Assembly (NCBI GenBank): GCA_027451985.1
Contig: DAIDHS010000016.1
Location: 1 to 60,359, forward strand
DNA from: Elusimicrobiota bacterium
GTDB taxonomy: Bacteria > Elusimicrobiota > Elusimicrobia > UBA1565 > UBA9628
Reading direction: 5' to 3'
Length of the DNA: 60,359 nucleotides
Of the stretch, positions 46,321 to 54,840 are shown piece after piece. The notes under the pieces were generated by a model, which was not told the origin of the DNA, did no database searches, and saw only the letters and a list, made by a program, of their open reading frames with translations. Positions within the stretch are counted from its first letter, which is position 1. Each line of letters starts with the position of its first letter. The position numbers and the translations under genes were made by a program.

Positions 46321-48371
46321 TCCGGAACGATGGGGCTCGCCAGACGCAGCGGGACTTGGCATGAATCGGAAAAAAACGGGAGCAAAGACTTAATCTTCGG
46401 CAGATACTGCTCCGCCGCGCGCTCGCCCTCCTCGATGAGCGCCTTGGCTTTATCCAGCTGGGTCCATGAAAAGCCGGCCAATTCCGGACGTATGACGACG
46501 TCCGCTAAACCTAGGCGAGCCTGGGCCACCCAAGTTTCCATAGTGAAGAACATTTGAGAAAAGGTTCGGAACATGGAGGGGGCCTTAAGCGCGCCCGGCA
46601 AGGACAGGCTCTCCAGAATGGCGGCGCCGGCCGCCGAGACACCATCTTCCTTTTGGGTGAGGGCCCGTCCCGCGGAAGCGTTAATCGGGCCGATAACCTC
46701 CGAGGCGATGAAGATGTCCGCCTCCAAAGACGGCAGCACGCTCACCGGGACGGGATTAACTAGTCCGCCATCGACCAAATAGCGTCCGGAAAGGCGGTAC
46801 GGGGAAAAAATCATGGGGATGCCGCAGCTGGCCCGGACGGATTCGGCCACCCGGCCATCCCTGAGGACGATCTCCTCTCCGTTTTCAATGTCGGTAGCGA
46901 CGCAGGCGAACGGCGTGGGGAGATCCCTGAATTCTTTGGACCCGAAGTAAGACCTCAGCAGACGCAAAAGCGTTTCACCGGCGAAGAAGCCCGAGCGGGG
47001 AACGGTCAAGTCCCACAGAAGGTTCTCGTAAACCCATCCCCGATCGATGGAACAGGCGATCTCCTCCATCTCCTCCGGATCTATTCCCAGCGCGAACAGG
47101 CCGCCCAAAAACGAACCCATTGAAGATCCGGAAACCGCATCGACCGGGATCCCATGCCTCTTAAACACCTTAAGGATTCCGATGTGCGCGAAGCCGAACG
47201 CCGCCCCGGAGCCCAGCGCCAAGCCGACCCTCAGTCCCGAAAGTCCCCGCGCCAGACGGCCGATGGCGTTCTTGGCCGGCGGGCAGCAGTCCAAGGCGGC
47301 ATAGGGGGACTTTGTCCTCGCATATTCCGCGGCGATGGCTTGTGGCCAGGGAAAAACCTGAGGAAGCGTCTCGGCGGCGGCGTCCTGGGGCTCCAGGTCT
47401 CCCAGCCAAATCCGCACAATCCTCCTAGCGCCTGCGGCGGGAATCATCTGTCCCTCCATCTGCCGGTATTGGGACTTGCAGGAGGAGGATCCCGCCAAAA
47501 GCACCGCATCCGCTTCGGACAAGACGGCCTTTTGCGCGGCGCTCGTTCCAACGCCGGAGCAGACTAGGACGTAGTCGTGCGACTCACGCAGAATGTTGAG
47601 GAAAAGATAGATCGCCTGCTCGCGAAATTCATCGAAAACTGCCGCAGGAAGATTAAGGATCTTAAGTCCCGAGGCATGCTGCTGGATCATGGTCTTGATG
47701 AGCCTGGGATCGCGGAAATTGGCCTCCAAAAGCATGCTGCGGCTGACTAGGAGCGGCGCAATCCCCAAAGCCTTGGCGATGCCTCCCGCTCCGACGGACA
47801 TGTCGACCAAGACAACGCTGCGGCGGCTCTGCTCCAGAAGCTCCAGCGCCAGGTGCAGGCAGAAAAGCAGCCGATCGCTGTCCTCTAAAGCGGCGTTTAG
47901 AGAGACCAGCTGGCTGTGCACCCGGCCCGCCTCGCCTCCCGCGCCGCCGGCCGGCACCAGGCGGCGCGCCAAAACCCGGGAGATATGCAGCAAAACCGAC
48001 GGCCGGTCGCGGAGCATCTGCTCAAAGTCCTTGCGCACCATCTTAAGAAACTCGCACGTCGTCAGAAGCTTGACCGTCATCGATCGGGGCTCTCCGGTCA
48101 GAAGTCCTCCTTCGCCGATGATTTCTCCCCGCCCCAGCACCGCAACCATGCTCTCCGACTCGCCAAAAGCATGGAGGATGCCCACTTGGCCCGAAGTGAT
48201 GATGTAAAAAGCGTCCGGGTCGTCGCCGGGCCTGAAGAGAACGGAACCCTTGGACAGGGAAACGGGCTGCAGGCAGGCCGCGATGGAGGCGATGTCCTCC
48301 GAGGGGAGCCCGGAAAAAAACGGGATGCGCTTTAAAAAAGGCTCCTGAAGGGAAATCTCCTCGGGTGTCAT
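46317..48371 (-). CDS. cNMP-binding / ParA-like / patatin phospholipase fusion
   Basis: 684 residues from the ATG at 48371. Residues 15-140 form a cyclic-nucleotide-binding domain (FFSGLPSEDIASIAACLQ, GSVLFRPGDDPDAFYIITSG, GRGEIIGEGGLLTGEPRS). Residues about 160-340 resemble a ParA/MinD/CpaE fold without P-loop (SVVLVDMSVGAGGIAKALGI, YVLVCSGVGTSAAQ). Residues 380-570 are a patatin domain: oxyanion turn GSGAAFGFAHIG, nucleophile S417 in SGSSMGSFLGG, and catalytic DGG in YLVDGGLVNPVP. This order recalls bacterial NTE-type lysophospholipases. The first gene of its operon, with TATTAT 6 nt before the ATG. Confidence 0.88.
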   Translation of the reverse strand: MTPEEISLQEPFLKRIPFFSGLPSEDIASIAACLQPVSLSKGSVLFRPGDDPDAFYIITSGQVGILHAFGESESMVAVLGRGEIIGEGGLLTGEPRSMTVKLLTTCEFLKMVRKDFEQMLRDRPSVLLHISRVLARRLVPAGGAGGEAGRVHSQLVSLNAALEDSDRLLFCLHLALELLEQSRRSVVLVDMSVGAGGIAKALGIAPLLVSRSMLLEANFRDPRLIKTMIQQHASGLKILNLPAAVFDEFREQAIYLFLNILRESHDYVLVCSGVGTSAAQKAVLSEADAVLLAGSSSCKSQYRQMEGQMIPAAGARRIVRIWLGDLEPQDAAAETLPQVFPWPQAIAAEYARTKSPYAALDCCPPAKNAIGRLARGLSGLRVGLALGSGAAFGFAHIGILKVFKRHGIPVDAVSGSSMGSFLGGLFALGIDPEEMEEIACSIDRGWVYENLLWDLTVPRSGFFAGETLLRLLRSYFGSKEFRDLPTPFACVATDIENGEEIVLRDGRVAESVRASCGIPMIFSPYRLSGRYLVDGGLVNPVPVSVLPSLEADIFIASEVIGPINASAGRALTQKEDGVSAAGAAILESLSLPGALKAPSMFRTFSQMFFTMETWVAQARLGLADVVIRPELAGFSWTQLDKAKALIEEGERAAEQYLPKIKSLLPFFSDSCQVPLRLASPIVPE

Positions 48372-48940
48372 TTTGATATAATATGCGCCGGGCCCCAAAA
48401 AGCGCAGGCTAAGAGCCCAATCACCGTTTTGGAATCCTTGATCTTCCCTTCGCGCACGAGCCGCAACGCCCGGCGGAAAGAGACGATTTCAACCGAGAGG
48501 AACTCGTCGTCGTCGCACGCGGGTTTCCCGGATGAGAGCCCGCGGGCCGCGAAAATATGAATCACCTCGTTGGCGAAAGCCGGGGTCGGATAAAAAGCGA
48601 TCAGCTTTTGGATGGTCCGCGCCCGGTAACCCGTCTCCTCGGCCAGCTCGCGACGGACGCAGGACAAGGGACCCTCCCCGCGATCCAGCTTGCCGGCTGG
48701 AATCTCCAGGGTCGTCTCGCCGACGGGGTAGCGGTATTGGCGCACGAGGACGATGTTTTTTTCGTCCACGAACGGGACCACGGCGGCAGCGCCGGGATGA
48801 TCGAGGTACTGCCGCTCGGCACGGCGCCCGTTGGGCAAAAGGACCTGGTCCACGCAGAAGTCGACGCTGCCCCGATAGAGCCTGCGGCGCCGGACCGGAG
48901 TCTCAAGGAAGGACGCTGGCCCGCTGTTGTGTTTTGTCAA
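48368..48940 (-). CDS. NUDIX hydrolase (ADP-ribose pyrophosphatase type)
   Basis: 190 residues from a TTG at 48940 with an AAGGGG Shine-Dalgarno; the in-frame ATG at 49000 would lie within dnaE. The NUDIX box is GKLDRGEGPLSCVRRELAEE followed by TG (G-x5-E-x7-REUxEExGU). Upstream VRQYRYPVGETTLEIPAG and the N-terminal LYRGSVDFCVDQVLLPNG identify the ADP-sugar pyrophosphatase branch. It likely hydrolyses ADP-ribose or a related nucleotide sugar. Its stop overlaps the start of the patatin fusion gene by four bases, so both may be made from one transcript, in addition to a separate patatin promoter. Confidence 0.85.
   Translation of the reverse strand: MTKHNSGPASFLETPVRRRRLYRGSVDFCVDQVLLPNGRRAERQYLDHPGAAAVVPFVDEKNIVLVRQYRYPVGETTLEIPAGKLDRGEGPLSCVRRELAEETGYRARTIQKLIAFYPTPAFANEVIHIFAARGLSSGKPACDDDEFLSVEIVSFRRALRLVREGKIKDSKTVIGLLACAFWGPAHIISK
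48378..48383 (-). promoter_or_regulatory. -10 box of the patatin fusion gene, probably leaderless
   Basis: TATTAT (48383-48378, minus strand) ends 6 nt before the ATG at 48371. The box is inside the last codons of the NUDIX gene. No Shine-Dalgarno is present. Confidence 0.4.
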
Positions 48941-48967
48941 ATTCGCCCCTTGATTCGGCCGCGCCCC

Positions 48968-48975
48968 ATTATAAA
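48968..48975. promoter_or_regulatory. Shared divergent -10 element: dnaE and NUDIX gene
   Basis: ATTATAAA reads TATAAA on plus (48970-48975), 9 nt before the dnaE ATG, and TATAAT on minus (48973-48968), about 27 nt before the NUDIX TTG. Symmetric TTATAA core as at 9561 and 11833. Confidence 0.55.
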
Positions 48976-48984
48976 ACAATCGCC

Positions 48985-51900
48985 ATGAGCGCCGCCACAC
49001 CCACCAAGCCCGAATTCGTCCACCTGCACAACCATTCCGAGTACTCGCTGATGGACGGCCTCATCCGCATGAGTTCACGCGACGGCAAGCCCTCGGAAAC
49101 GCTTAAGAATTTGGCCTCCAAGAAAACCAGAGCCATCGCGTTGACCGACCACGGTAACATGTACGGCGCCGTTGAGTTTTACCAGCAGTGCTCTGCCGTC
49201 GGCGTGAACCCCATCATCGGCTGCGAGATGTACCTTTCCAAGGGTTCGCGCATGGACCGCGGCCACTCGCAGAAAGAAAATTGCCACCTGACCGTCCTGG
49301 CACGGAACTTGGAAGGATACAAGAACCTGATGAAGCTTTCCTCCATCGGGTTCTTGGAGGGCTATTACTACGACCCCCGCATCGATAAGGACGCGCTGGC
49401 CAAATACGGCAAAGGGCTCATTGTCCTCTCCGGCTGCCTCAAGTCCGAGATAAGCCAGGCCATAACCTCCGGGGACTTGGCCCAAGCCGAGAAACTGGCC
49501 GTGCGTTTTCGAGACAGCCTGGAGCCCGAATGCTTCTACTTGGAAATCATGGATCACGGACTAGAGAAGCAGCGCCAAGTGACGGCCGGGCTCCTTGAAA
49601 TCCACCAGCGGACCGGCATTCCGCTGGTGGCCACCAACGATTGCCACTATGCCCACAAGGACGATTTCGAGGCCCATGACGCGCGCGTGTGCATTTCCAC
49701 CGGACGCAAGATCGCGGACACAGACCGTCTGCGCTTCGAGAGCCACGAGTTTTATCTCAAAACTCCGGAAGAAATGGCCGCTCTCTTTAATTTCGCGCCC
49801 GAGGCCCTTTCCCACACGCTTAAAATCGCCGAGATGTGCCACATCCAGATTCCCCTCGATCAGACGATTCTTCCGGACTTCGACGTCCCCAAAGGCCACA
49901 CCCAAGACTCCTATCTTGAATTTCTCTGCTTGGAGGGCCTCAAGGAGCGTTTGGGCGGCGTCAAGCCCGAATACCGCGAGCGCTTGAACTACGAACTCTC
50001 CGTCATCAAGCGCATGGGGTTTTCCGCCTACTTTCTCATCGTTTGGGACTTCATCAACTACGCCCGCGCCAACGGCGTTCCCGTCGGGCCCGGCCGCGGA
50101 TCGGGCGCTGGATCGCTGGTCGCCTTCGCGCTCAAGATCACGAGCCTCGATCCGCTCAAGCATGGCCTGCTCTTCGAGAGGTTCCTCAACCCCGACCGGA
50201 AATCCATGCCCGACCTCGACATCGACTTCGCGGACACCGGGCGCGAGAAAGTCATTGAGTACGTCCGCGGCAAGTACGGCGCGGAAAGCGTGGCGCAAAT
50301 CATCACCTTCGGCTCCTTGGGCGCCAAACTGGTCGTGCGCGACGTCGGCCGCGTCATGGGGCTGCCCGTTTCCGAGGCCGACCGCATCGCCAAGCTCATC
50401 CCCGGCGGCCCCAACGTCAGCCTCTACGAATCCATGAAGAGTCCCGAGATGGTCGCTGCCGCCAAAGACCCGCACATCAAGAAGCTCCTTGATCTTTCGC
50501 TGCGGCTCGAAGGCTTGAAGCGCCACACCGGCGTGCACGCGGCCGGAACCGTCATTACCCGCGATCCCGTGGCCAACCACGCGCCCCTGGCCAAGAGCGC
50601 GCGCTCGGATGTGGTCACGACCCAGTACGACGGCGACGTGCTGCCCAAGCTGGGCCTTTTGAAAATCGACTTTCTGGGCCTGCGCACGCTCTCCATCATC
50701 TCGGACGCCGTGGATTACGTGCGCGCGCGGCAGAATCCCTCCTTTAACATCGACGCGATCCCGATGGACGACACCAAAACATTCGAGCTTTTGCGCTCTG
50801 CCAAGGCCCTTGCGGTGTTCCAGCTGGACAGCCAGGGCATGCGCGACTTGCTCTTCCGCATGCAGCCCTCGGCCTTCAGCGACATCGTCTCCCTCATCGC
50901 CTTGTTCCGCCCGGGTCCCATGCAGTCGGGCATGCTCGACATGTTCGTCGAGCGCAAGCACGGCAAGAAGAAGGTCGTCTACGACCACGCGTTCATGGAG
51001 CCCATCCTTAAGGATACCTACGGCTGCATCGTATTCCAAGAACAGGTCATGGAAATCTCCAAGACCCTGGCGGGGTTCACGCCCGGGCAGGCCGACGGGC
51101 TGCGCAAGGCCATGGGAAAGAAAATCCCCGAAGAACTGGAGAAGATGCGCGACACCTTCGTCAAAGGCGCCGCGGAACGGAAAATTTCCGGCAAGCTCGC
51201 CAACAAGATTTACGATCAGATGGTGCAGTTCGGAGGCTACGGCTTCAACAAATCCCATTCCGCGGCCTACGGAGTCCTGGCCTATCAGACCGCGTACCTG
51301 AAGGCCAATTATCCGGTCGAGTTCATGACTGCGGTGCTCTCCTCGGAAATCGGCCACTCGGCCGTGGACGTCGAGGGCAAAGAAAACAAAATGGTGACCT
51401 ACCTCGATGAAGCCAAGAGCATGGGCATCCCCATTTTGCCGCCGGACGTGCAGAAATCCGCAGCGCGCTTTTCCATCGAAGATTCAGGCGCCATCCGCTT
51501 CGGCTTGGTGGCCGTCAAGAACGTCGGCTCCGGCGCGGCGGAGTCCATCATCGCGGCACGCCGGCAGGAGCCATTTAAGAGCCTGAACGATTTTTGCGAG
51601 CGCATCGATGTGCACGCCGCCAACCGCAAGGCCATCGAATCGCTCATCAAAGCGGGCGCGTTGGACTCCCTGCTGCCCAGCCAGCCCGCGGGCGCAACGC
51701 GCGGACGATTGTTGTCCGCGGTAGAACCGGTTCTCGAACGCTCGGCTCGCCGCCGGCAGGACATCGAGGCGGGCCAAGGACTGCTGTTCGAGGCCTTCGG
51801 CCCCGAATCGCCGGTCGCGGATCTTCCGGCGGGCAAGCCGCTCAACGACTCCGAGGTGCTTAAGAATGAGAAGGAAGTCCTGGGCTTTTATTTCTCGGGC

Positions 51901-52521
51901 CACCCGCTTTTGAGCGTCAAGGACAGGCTAGCCTGCGCCGCGACCCACGACGTCGCCAGCTTGAAGCCGGACATCGCCGGCCCGGTGCGCCTAGCCGGGC
52001 TCCTGGTCCAGGTCAAGCGCATGGTCACGAAGTCTAAGGGCGAGAACATGGCCAAGGCCAAGCTGGAGGATCTTTCGGGAGAAATCGACCTCCTAATCTT
52101 TCCCAAGGCCTATGCCGCAGGCCTGGGGGAACGCCTCAAAGTCGGGGAATTCGTGGCCGTCTCGGGGCGTGTAAGCTTCCGCGGCGAAGGGCCGGGAGGC
52201 AAAACCGACGGGCCGAGCCTCGAAGGTTCGGCCGAAATCATCGTGGATGACATTCTCCCATTGGATGCCGCCTTGGTGCGCTTCGGCAGGCGCCTTCGCC
52301 TCTTCCCCGGCGCCAAAGCCGCCGATGCCGACGCCTTGGAAGAGCTCAAAAACGCCCTGGAAAAATCCCATGGATCGTGCCACGTTCTCTTGGAGCAGCG
52401 CACGGCGGAAGGCGTCGCGTGGCTGGAAACCGATTACCGCGTACGGCCAGAACAAAATTTGCTAAAATCCATCGAAAGAATTTTTGGGGAAAAATCATGG
52501 CGGATAGAAAGCGCATCCTAA
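48985..52521 (+). CDS. dnaE: DNA polymerase III alpha subunit
   Basis: 1178 residues from the ATG at 48985; an open frame upstream exists but is antisense to the NUDIX gene and lies before the promoter. The PHP domain begins at once (FVHLHNHSEYSLMDG, ALTDHGNMYGAVEF). The polymerase active site has PDLDIDFADTGREKVIEYV, with the catalytic Asp triad completed in the FLGLRTLSIISDAVDYV region. The fingers, FMTAVLSSE helix and HhH (NVGSGAAESIIAARR) follow, then the OB fold (VRLAGLLVQVKRMVTKSKGE). This is the replicative polymerase of DnaE1 type. The -10 box is 9 nt before the ATG and there is no Shine-Dalgarno. Confidence 0.97.
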   Translation: MSAATPTKPEFVHLHNHSEYSLMDGLIRMSSRDGKPSETLKNLASKKTRAIALTDHGNMYGAVEFYQQCSAVGVNPIIGCEMYLSKGSRMDRGHSQKENCHLTVLARNLEGYKNLMKLSSIGFLEGYYYDPRIDKDALAKYGKGLIVLSGCLKSEISQAITSGDLAQAEKLAVRFRDSLEPECFYLEIMDHGLEKQRQVTAGLLEIHQRTGIPLVATNDCHYAHKDDFEAHDARVCISTGRKIADTDRLRFESHEFYLKTPEEMAALFNFAPEALSHTLKIAEMCHIQIPLDQTILPDFDVPKGHTQDSYLEFLCLEGLKERLGGVKPEYRERLNYELSVIKRMGFSAYFLIVWDFINYARANGVPVGPGRGSGAGSLVAFALKITSLDPLKHGLLFERFLNPDRKSMPDLDIDFADTGREKVIEYVRGKYGAESVAQIITFGSLGAKLVVRDVGRVMGLPVSEADRIAKLIPGGPNVSLYESMKSPEMVAAAKDPHIKKLLDLSLRLEGLKRHTGVHAAGTVITRDPVANHAPLAKSARSDVVTTQYDGDVLPKLGLLKIDFLGLRTLSIISDAVDYVRARQNPSFNIDAIPMDDTKTFELLRSAKALAVFQLDSQGMRDLLFRMQPSAFSDIVSLIALFRPGPMQSGMLDMFVERKHGKKKVVYDHAFMEPILKDTYGCIVFQEQVMEISKTLAGFTPGQADGLRKAMGKKIPEELEKMRDTFVKGAAERKISGKLANKIYDQMVQFGGYGFNKSHSAAYGVLAYQTAYLKANYPVEFMTAVLSSEIGHSAVDVEGKENKMVTYLDEAKSMGIPILPPDVQKSAARFSIEDSGAIRFGLVAVKNVGSGAAESIIAARRQEPFKSLNDFCERIDVHAANRKAIESLIKAGALDSLLPSQPAGATRGRLLSAVEPVLERSARRRQDIEAGQGLLFEAFGPESPVADLPAGKPLNDSEVLKNEKEVLGFYFSGHPLLSVKDRLACAATHDVASLKPDIAGPVRLAGLLVQVKRMVTKSKGENMAKAKLEDLSGEIDLLIFPKAYAAGLGERLKVGEFVAVSGRVSFRGEGPGGKTDGPSLEGSAEIIVDDILPLDAALVRFGRRLRLFPGAKAADADALEELKNALEKSHGSCHVLLEQRTAEGVAWLETDYRVRPEQNLLKSIERIFGEKSWRIESAS

Positions 52522-52889
52522 TCGCGGACGACGATCCGGATCTTCTGGATCTGCTCCAGACCTACCTGACTCACCAGGGCTACGATGTCATCGCCGCGGC
52601 CAACGGCAAGGACGCGCTCAAGCTGGCGCTCACCGAGACCGTGGATCTCATCATGCTCGACGTCATGATGCCCTACATCGACGGCTACCATGTGGCCTAC
52701 GAAGTCAGCAACAAGCTGGGTGAGAAGGCGCCTCGCATCGTCATCGTAACCAGCCGCAACACCAGCCGCGAGCAGGGCATCGCGCTCATGAGCGGCGCCT
52801 ACGAGATCATCCAGAAACCTTTCGATATGAACCAGCTTTCAACCCGCGTGGCCCAAATCATCGCCGGTTCCTCCGGCGCGGCAAAGTAA
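52497..52889 (+). CDS. Single-domain response regulator
   Basis: 130 residues from the ATG at 52497, which is 25 bases inside dnaE, with a GGGGA Shine-Dalgarno. Complete receiver: acidic DDD at 11-13, phospho-acceptor D55 (IMLDVMMP), T85 (VIVTSRN) and K107 (IQKPFD). No output domain. Being coupled to dnaE 3' end is probably positional. It may act in a phosphorelay or bind another protein; the kinase at 38.5 kb is one candidate. Confidence 0.9.
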   Translation: MADRKRILIADDDPDLLDLLQTYLTHQGYDVIAAANGKDALKLALTETVDLIMLDVMMPYIDGYHVAYEVSNKLGEKAPRIVIVTSRNTSREQGIALMSGAYEIIQKPFDMNQLSTRVAQIIAGSSGAAK

Positions 52890-52895
52890 AATCCC

Positions 52896-53726
52896 ATGGG
52901 GCGGACGCGTGCCGTCGCTCTTCTTTTGGTCCTGGGGCTTTGCGCCGGCGTCCGCGCCCAGTCCGGCGTCGCGGCGCCGGCCCCGACCGGGGAAAGCGCT
53001 CAGAAGCCCTACATCCCCATCCGGCCCCTCAATCCTGGGCAGAACCCGGACATCGCGGCGGGAGAAGGGAACCCGGTGCTGGATGTCATCGACGCGCCCA
53101 CGGCCGCCGCGCTCGACCAGGGCTCCTTTTACAGCCGTAGCCGCTTTTATTCCTCGGGCGGGCTTCTGCAGTACCTCTCTTTCGGCGTCATCGATGGGCT
53201 GAACATCGGAGCCTCGCTTTCCATGGATAATCTCGTTGGGAGACAGAGCCCCATTCGCGTGCGCGCTCCGGAGGCGCAAATCAAATACCGCTTCTATGAC
53301 GGCGGGCGTTTCGTGCCCGCCATGGCCGTGGGCTACGACGGGCAGGGCTACGACTACGACCAAGTCACGAAAAGCTACAACGAGAACCGCCGCGGCATCT
53401 ATTGGGTGGCGAGCCAAGAACTGGGAATTCCCGGCCTAGAGGTGCACCCCTCGGTCAATCTCTCCGATTTCAACTCCAATTCCTTCGGCGGCTCCATTCC
53501 TCTCACCTACACCTACCGCGATCGCGTCGCCGGAATGATCGAGTGGGACAACATCAACAGCTTGATGGCGCAGAGCCGCTTAAACGTCGGCGTGCGCTTT
53601 TTCGTGACGCCCTCTCTCGACATCGATTTCGCCGTGCGGGGCATCGGCCAAAAAGGCCGCTTCCCGGACGGAACCCACCGGGGTACCGAGCGAGTCATCC
53701 AGCTCGTCTACACCGGTTCGTTTTAA
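52896..53726 (+). CDS. Outer-membrane beta-barrel protein, unknown function
   Basis: 276 residues. Signal peptide GRTRAVALLLVLGLCAGVRAQ, then a Pro-rich segment and a domain rich in beta strands ending in aromatic residues (GGLLQYLSFGVIDGLNIGASLS, read in part; AQIKYRFYDGGRFVPAMAVGYDGQG; LNVGVRFFVTPSLDIDFAVRGIG), with a terminal Phe (LVYTGSF). The pattern of short strands resembles YjbH-type or small transport barrels. It stands six bases after the receiver gene and 33 before the aldolase gene. Role unknown. Confidence 0.75.
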   Translation: MGRTRAVALLLVLGLCAGVRAQSGVAAPAPTGESAQKPYIPIRPLNPGQNPDIAAGEGNPVLDVIDAPTAAALDQGSFYSRSRFYSSGGLLQYLSFGVIDGLNIGASLSMDNLVGRQSPIRVRAPEAQIKYRFYDGGRFVPAMAVGYDGQGYDYDQVTKSYNENRRGIYWVASQELGIPGLEVHPSVNLSDFNSNSFGGSIPLTYTYRDRVAGMIEWDNINSLMAQSRLNVGVRFFVTPSLDIDFAVRGIGQKGRFPDGTHRGTERVIQLVYTGSF

Positions 53727-53745
53727 GCCGCGGCTAAAACCGCGC
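53721..53745. promoter_or_regulatory. Palindrome and alternative hairpin before the aldolase gene
   Basis: AGCCGCGGCT (53726-53735) is a perfect palindrome, bordered by TTTTA and AAAA. CGCGG inside it can also pair with CCGCG at 53740-53744. The site is just before the AAGGAG Shine-Dalgarno of the aldolase. An operator or a translational switch is possible. Confidence 0.3.
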
Positions 53746-53759
53746 AAGGAGAAATCTTT

Positions 53760-54839
53760 ATGACGCCGACCGCCGCCGAAAAGCCGACCCAAGCCCGCGC
53801 GCACTTCCAAAATCTCTCCGCCGGCAAGCTCATGGGCCTGCGGCAGATCACGGACGCCGAAGGCCGCTTCAAGGTCCTGGCCTTGGATCAGTCCAATTCG
53901 TTCAAGAAGGCGCTGCGCGCCATGCACGAGCGCTCGGGACGTCCGGCCGAACCTTCCTACGAGGAAATCAGGGACGCCAAGCTGGAAATGACGCGCCTCT
54001 TAAGCCCTTTGGCCAGCGCGGTTCTGCTAGACGTCAACTACGGCGCGCGCCAAGCCGTCAACTCTTTCTCGCTGCCCAAGGGCGTCGGGCTCATCGTGCG
54101 CGTCGAGGCCTCCAAGGACGCTGGAACCCCCTCAGATTACGAGCCGGGGTGGTCGGTGGGGCAAATCAAGGCGATGGGCGCCTCCGCCGTCAAGCTCCTG
54201 GTCTACCTGGACATGGAAGATACGGCCAACGTCAAGGCTCAAATCGGATTCGTCGAGCAGGTTTCGCAGGAATGCCGCCGCCACGACATCTTGCTCATGA
54301 CCGAGGAGCTTTCTTTCCCCAGAAAGGGAGAGGACAAGAGCTCCCCTTCCTACAAAACCCGCAAGGTTTCCAACATATTCAAGGCGGCAGAACTCCTGGG
54401 GCCGCTCACGGACATCCTCAAGCTGGAGTTTCCGGGGGACATCCACAACGACGCGGAGGGCCTGCTCAAAGACAACCTCGCCAAGCTCGACGGCATCGCC
54501 ATCCGCCCCTGGGTGCTGCTCTCCGCCGGAGAAAAGTTCGATCTATTCTCCAAGCAGGCCGCTCTCGCGATGTCCGCAGGCTGCTCCGGCTACATGGCCG
54601 GGCGCGCCATCTTCAACGAGTATTTCGAGCAACCCACGCCGCAGGCCCGGCACGCGTTCCTGGAAGGAATCGGCGCCGGCCGCATGCGTGCGCTCAACAA
54701 AATCGTGGAGGGCAAGGCGCGCAGCTGGATGAAGCGCTACGATCTCAAGGTTTCCGACTTGGCCGCGGCGGTCGCTGCGGACTGGTACGCGGGCGGGAAG
54801 CTCAAAAAAACGGCTCCGGCCTCCTCCGGAGACTATTAA
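53760..54839 (+). CDS. LacD-type class I tagatose/fructose 1,6-bisphosphate aldolase
   Basis: 359 residues. Family features of LacD: KLMGLRQITDAEGRFKVLALDQSNSF near the N-terminus (read in part), RDAKLEMTRLLSPLASAVLLD, ASAVKLLVYLDMED with the Schiff-base Lys in VKLL, FPRKGEDKSSPSYK, DILKLEFPGDIH, and PWVLLSAGEKFDLF. LacD cleaves tagatose 1,6-bisphosphate and also fructose 1,6-bisphosphate. It is followed directly (one base) by a phosphofructokinase gene, so its natural substrate here is likely fructose 1,6-bisphosphate, as the glycolytic aldolase. No tagatose or galactose genes are near. Confidence 0.85.
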   Translation: MTPTAAEKPTQARAHFQNLSAGKLMGLRQITDAEGRFKVLALDQSNSFKKALRAMHERSGRPAEPSYEEIRDAKLEMTRLLSPLASAVLLDVNYGARQAVNSFSLPKGVGLIVRVEASKDAGTPSDYEPGWSVGQIKAMGASAVKLLVYLDMEDTANVKAQIGFVEQVSQECRRHDILLMTEELSFPRKGEDKSSPSYKTRKVSNIFKAAELLGPLTDILKLEFPGDIHNDAEGLLKDNLAKLDGIAIRPWVLLSAGEKFDLFSKQAALAMSAGCSGYMAGRAIFNEYFEQPTPQARHAFLEGIGAGRMRALNKIVEGKARSWMKRYDLKVSDLAAAVAADWYAGGKLKKTAPASSGDY

Positions 54840-54840
54840 G

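Noticed and set aside
48532-48984. Upstream extension of dnaE by 151 codons
   Set aside because: It is antisense to the NUDIX gene and upstream of the TATAAA box; the conserved PHP domain begins right after the ATG at 48985.
49561-51357. 598-codon open frame on the minus strand, antisense to dnaE
   Set aside because: Lies wholly inside dnaE in the opposite direction; composition follows dnaE codon bias and there is no recognisable domain, promoter or Shine-Dalgarno. Long antisense frames are expected in GC-rich genes.
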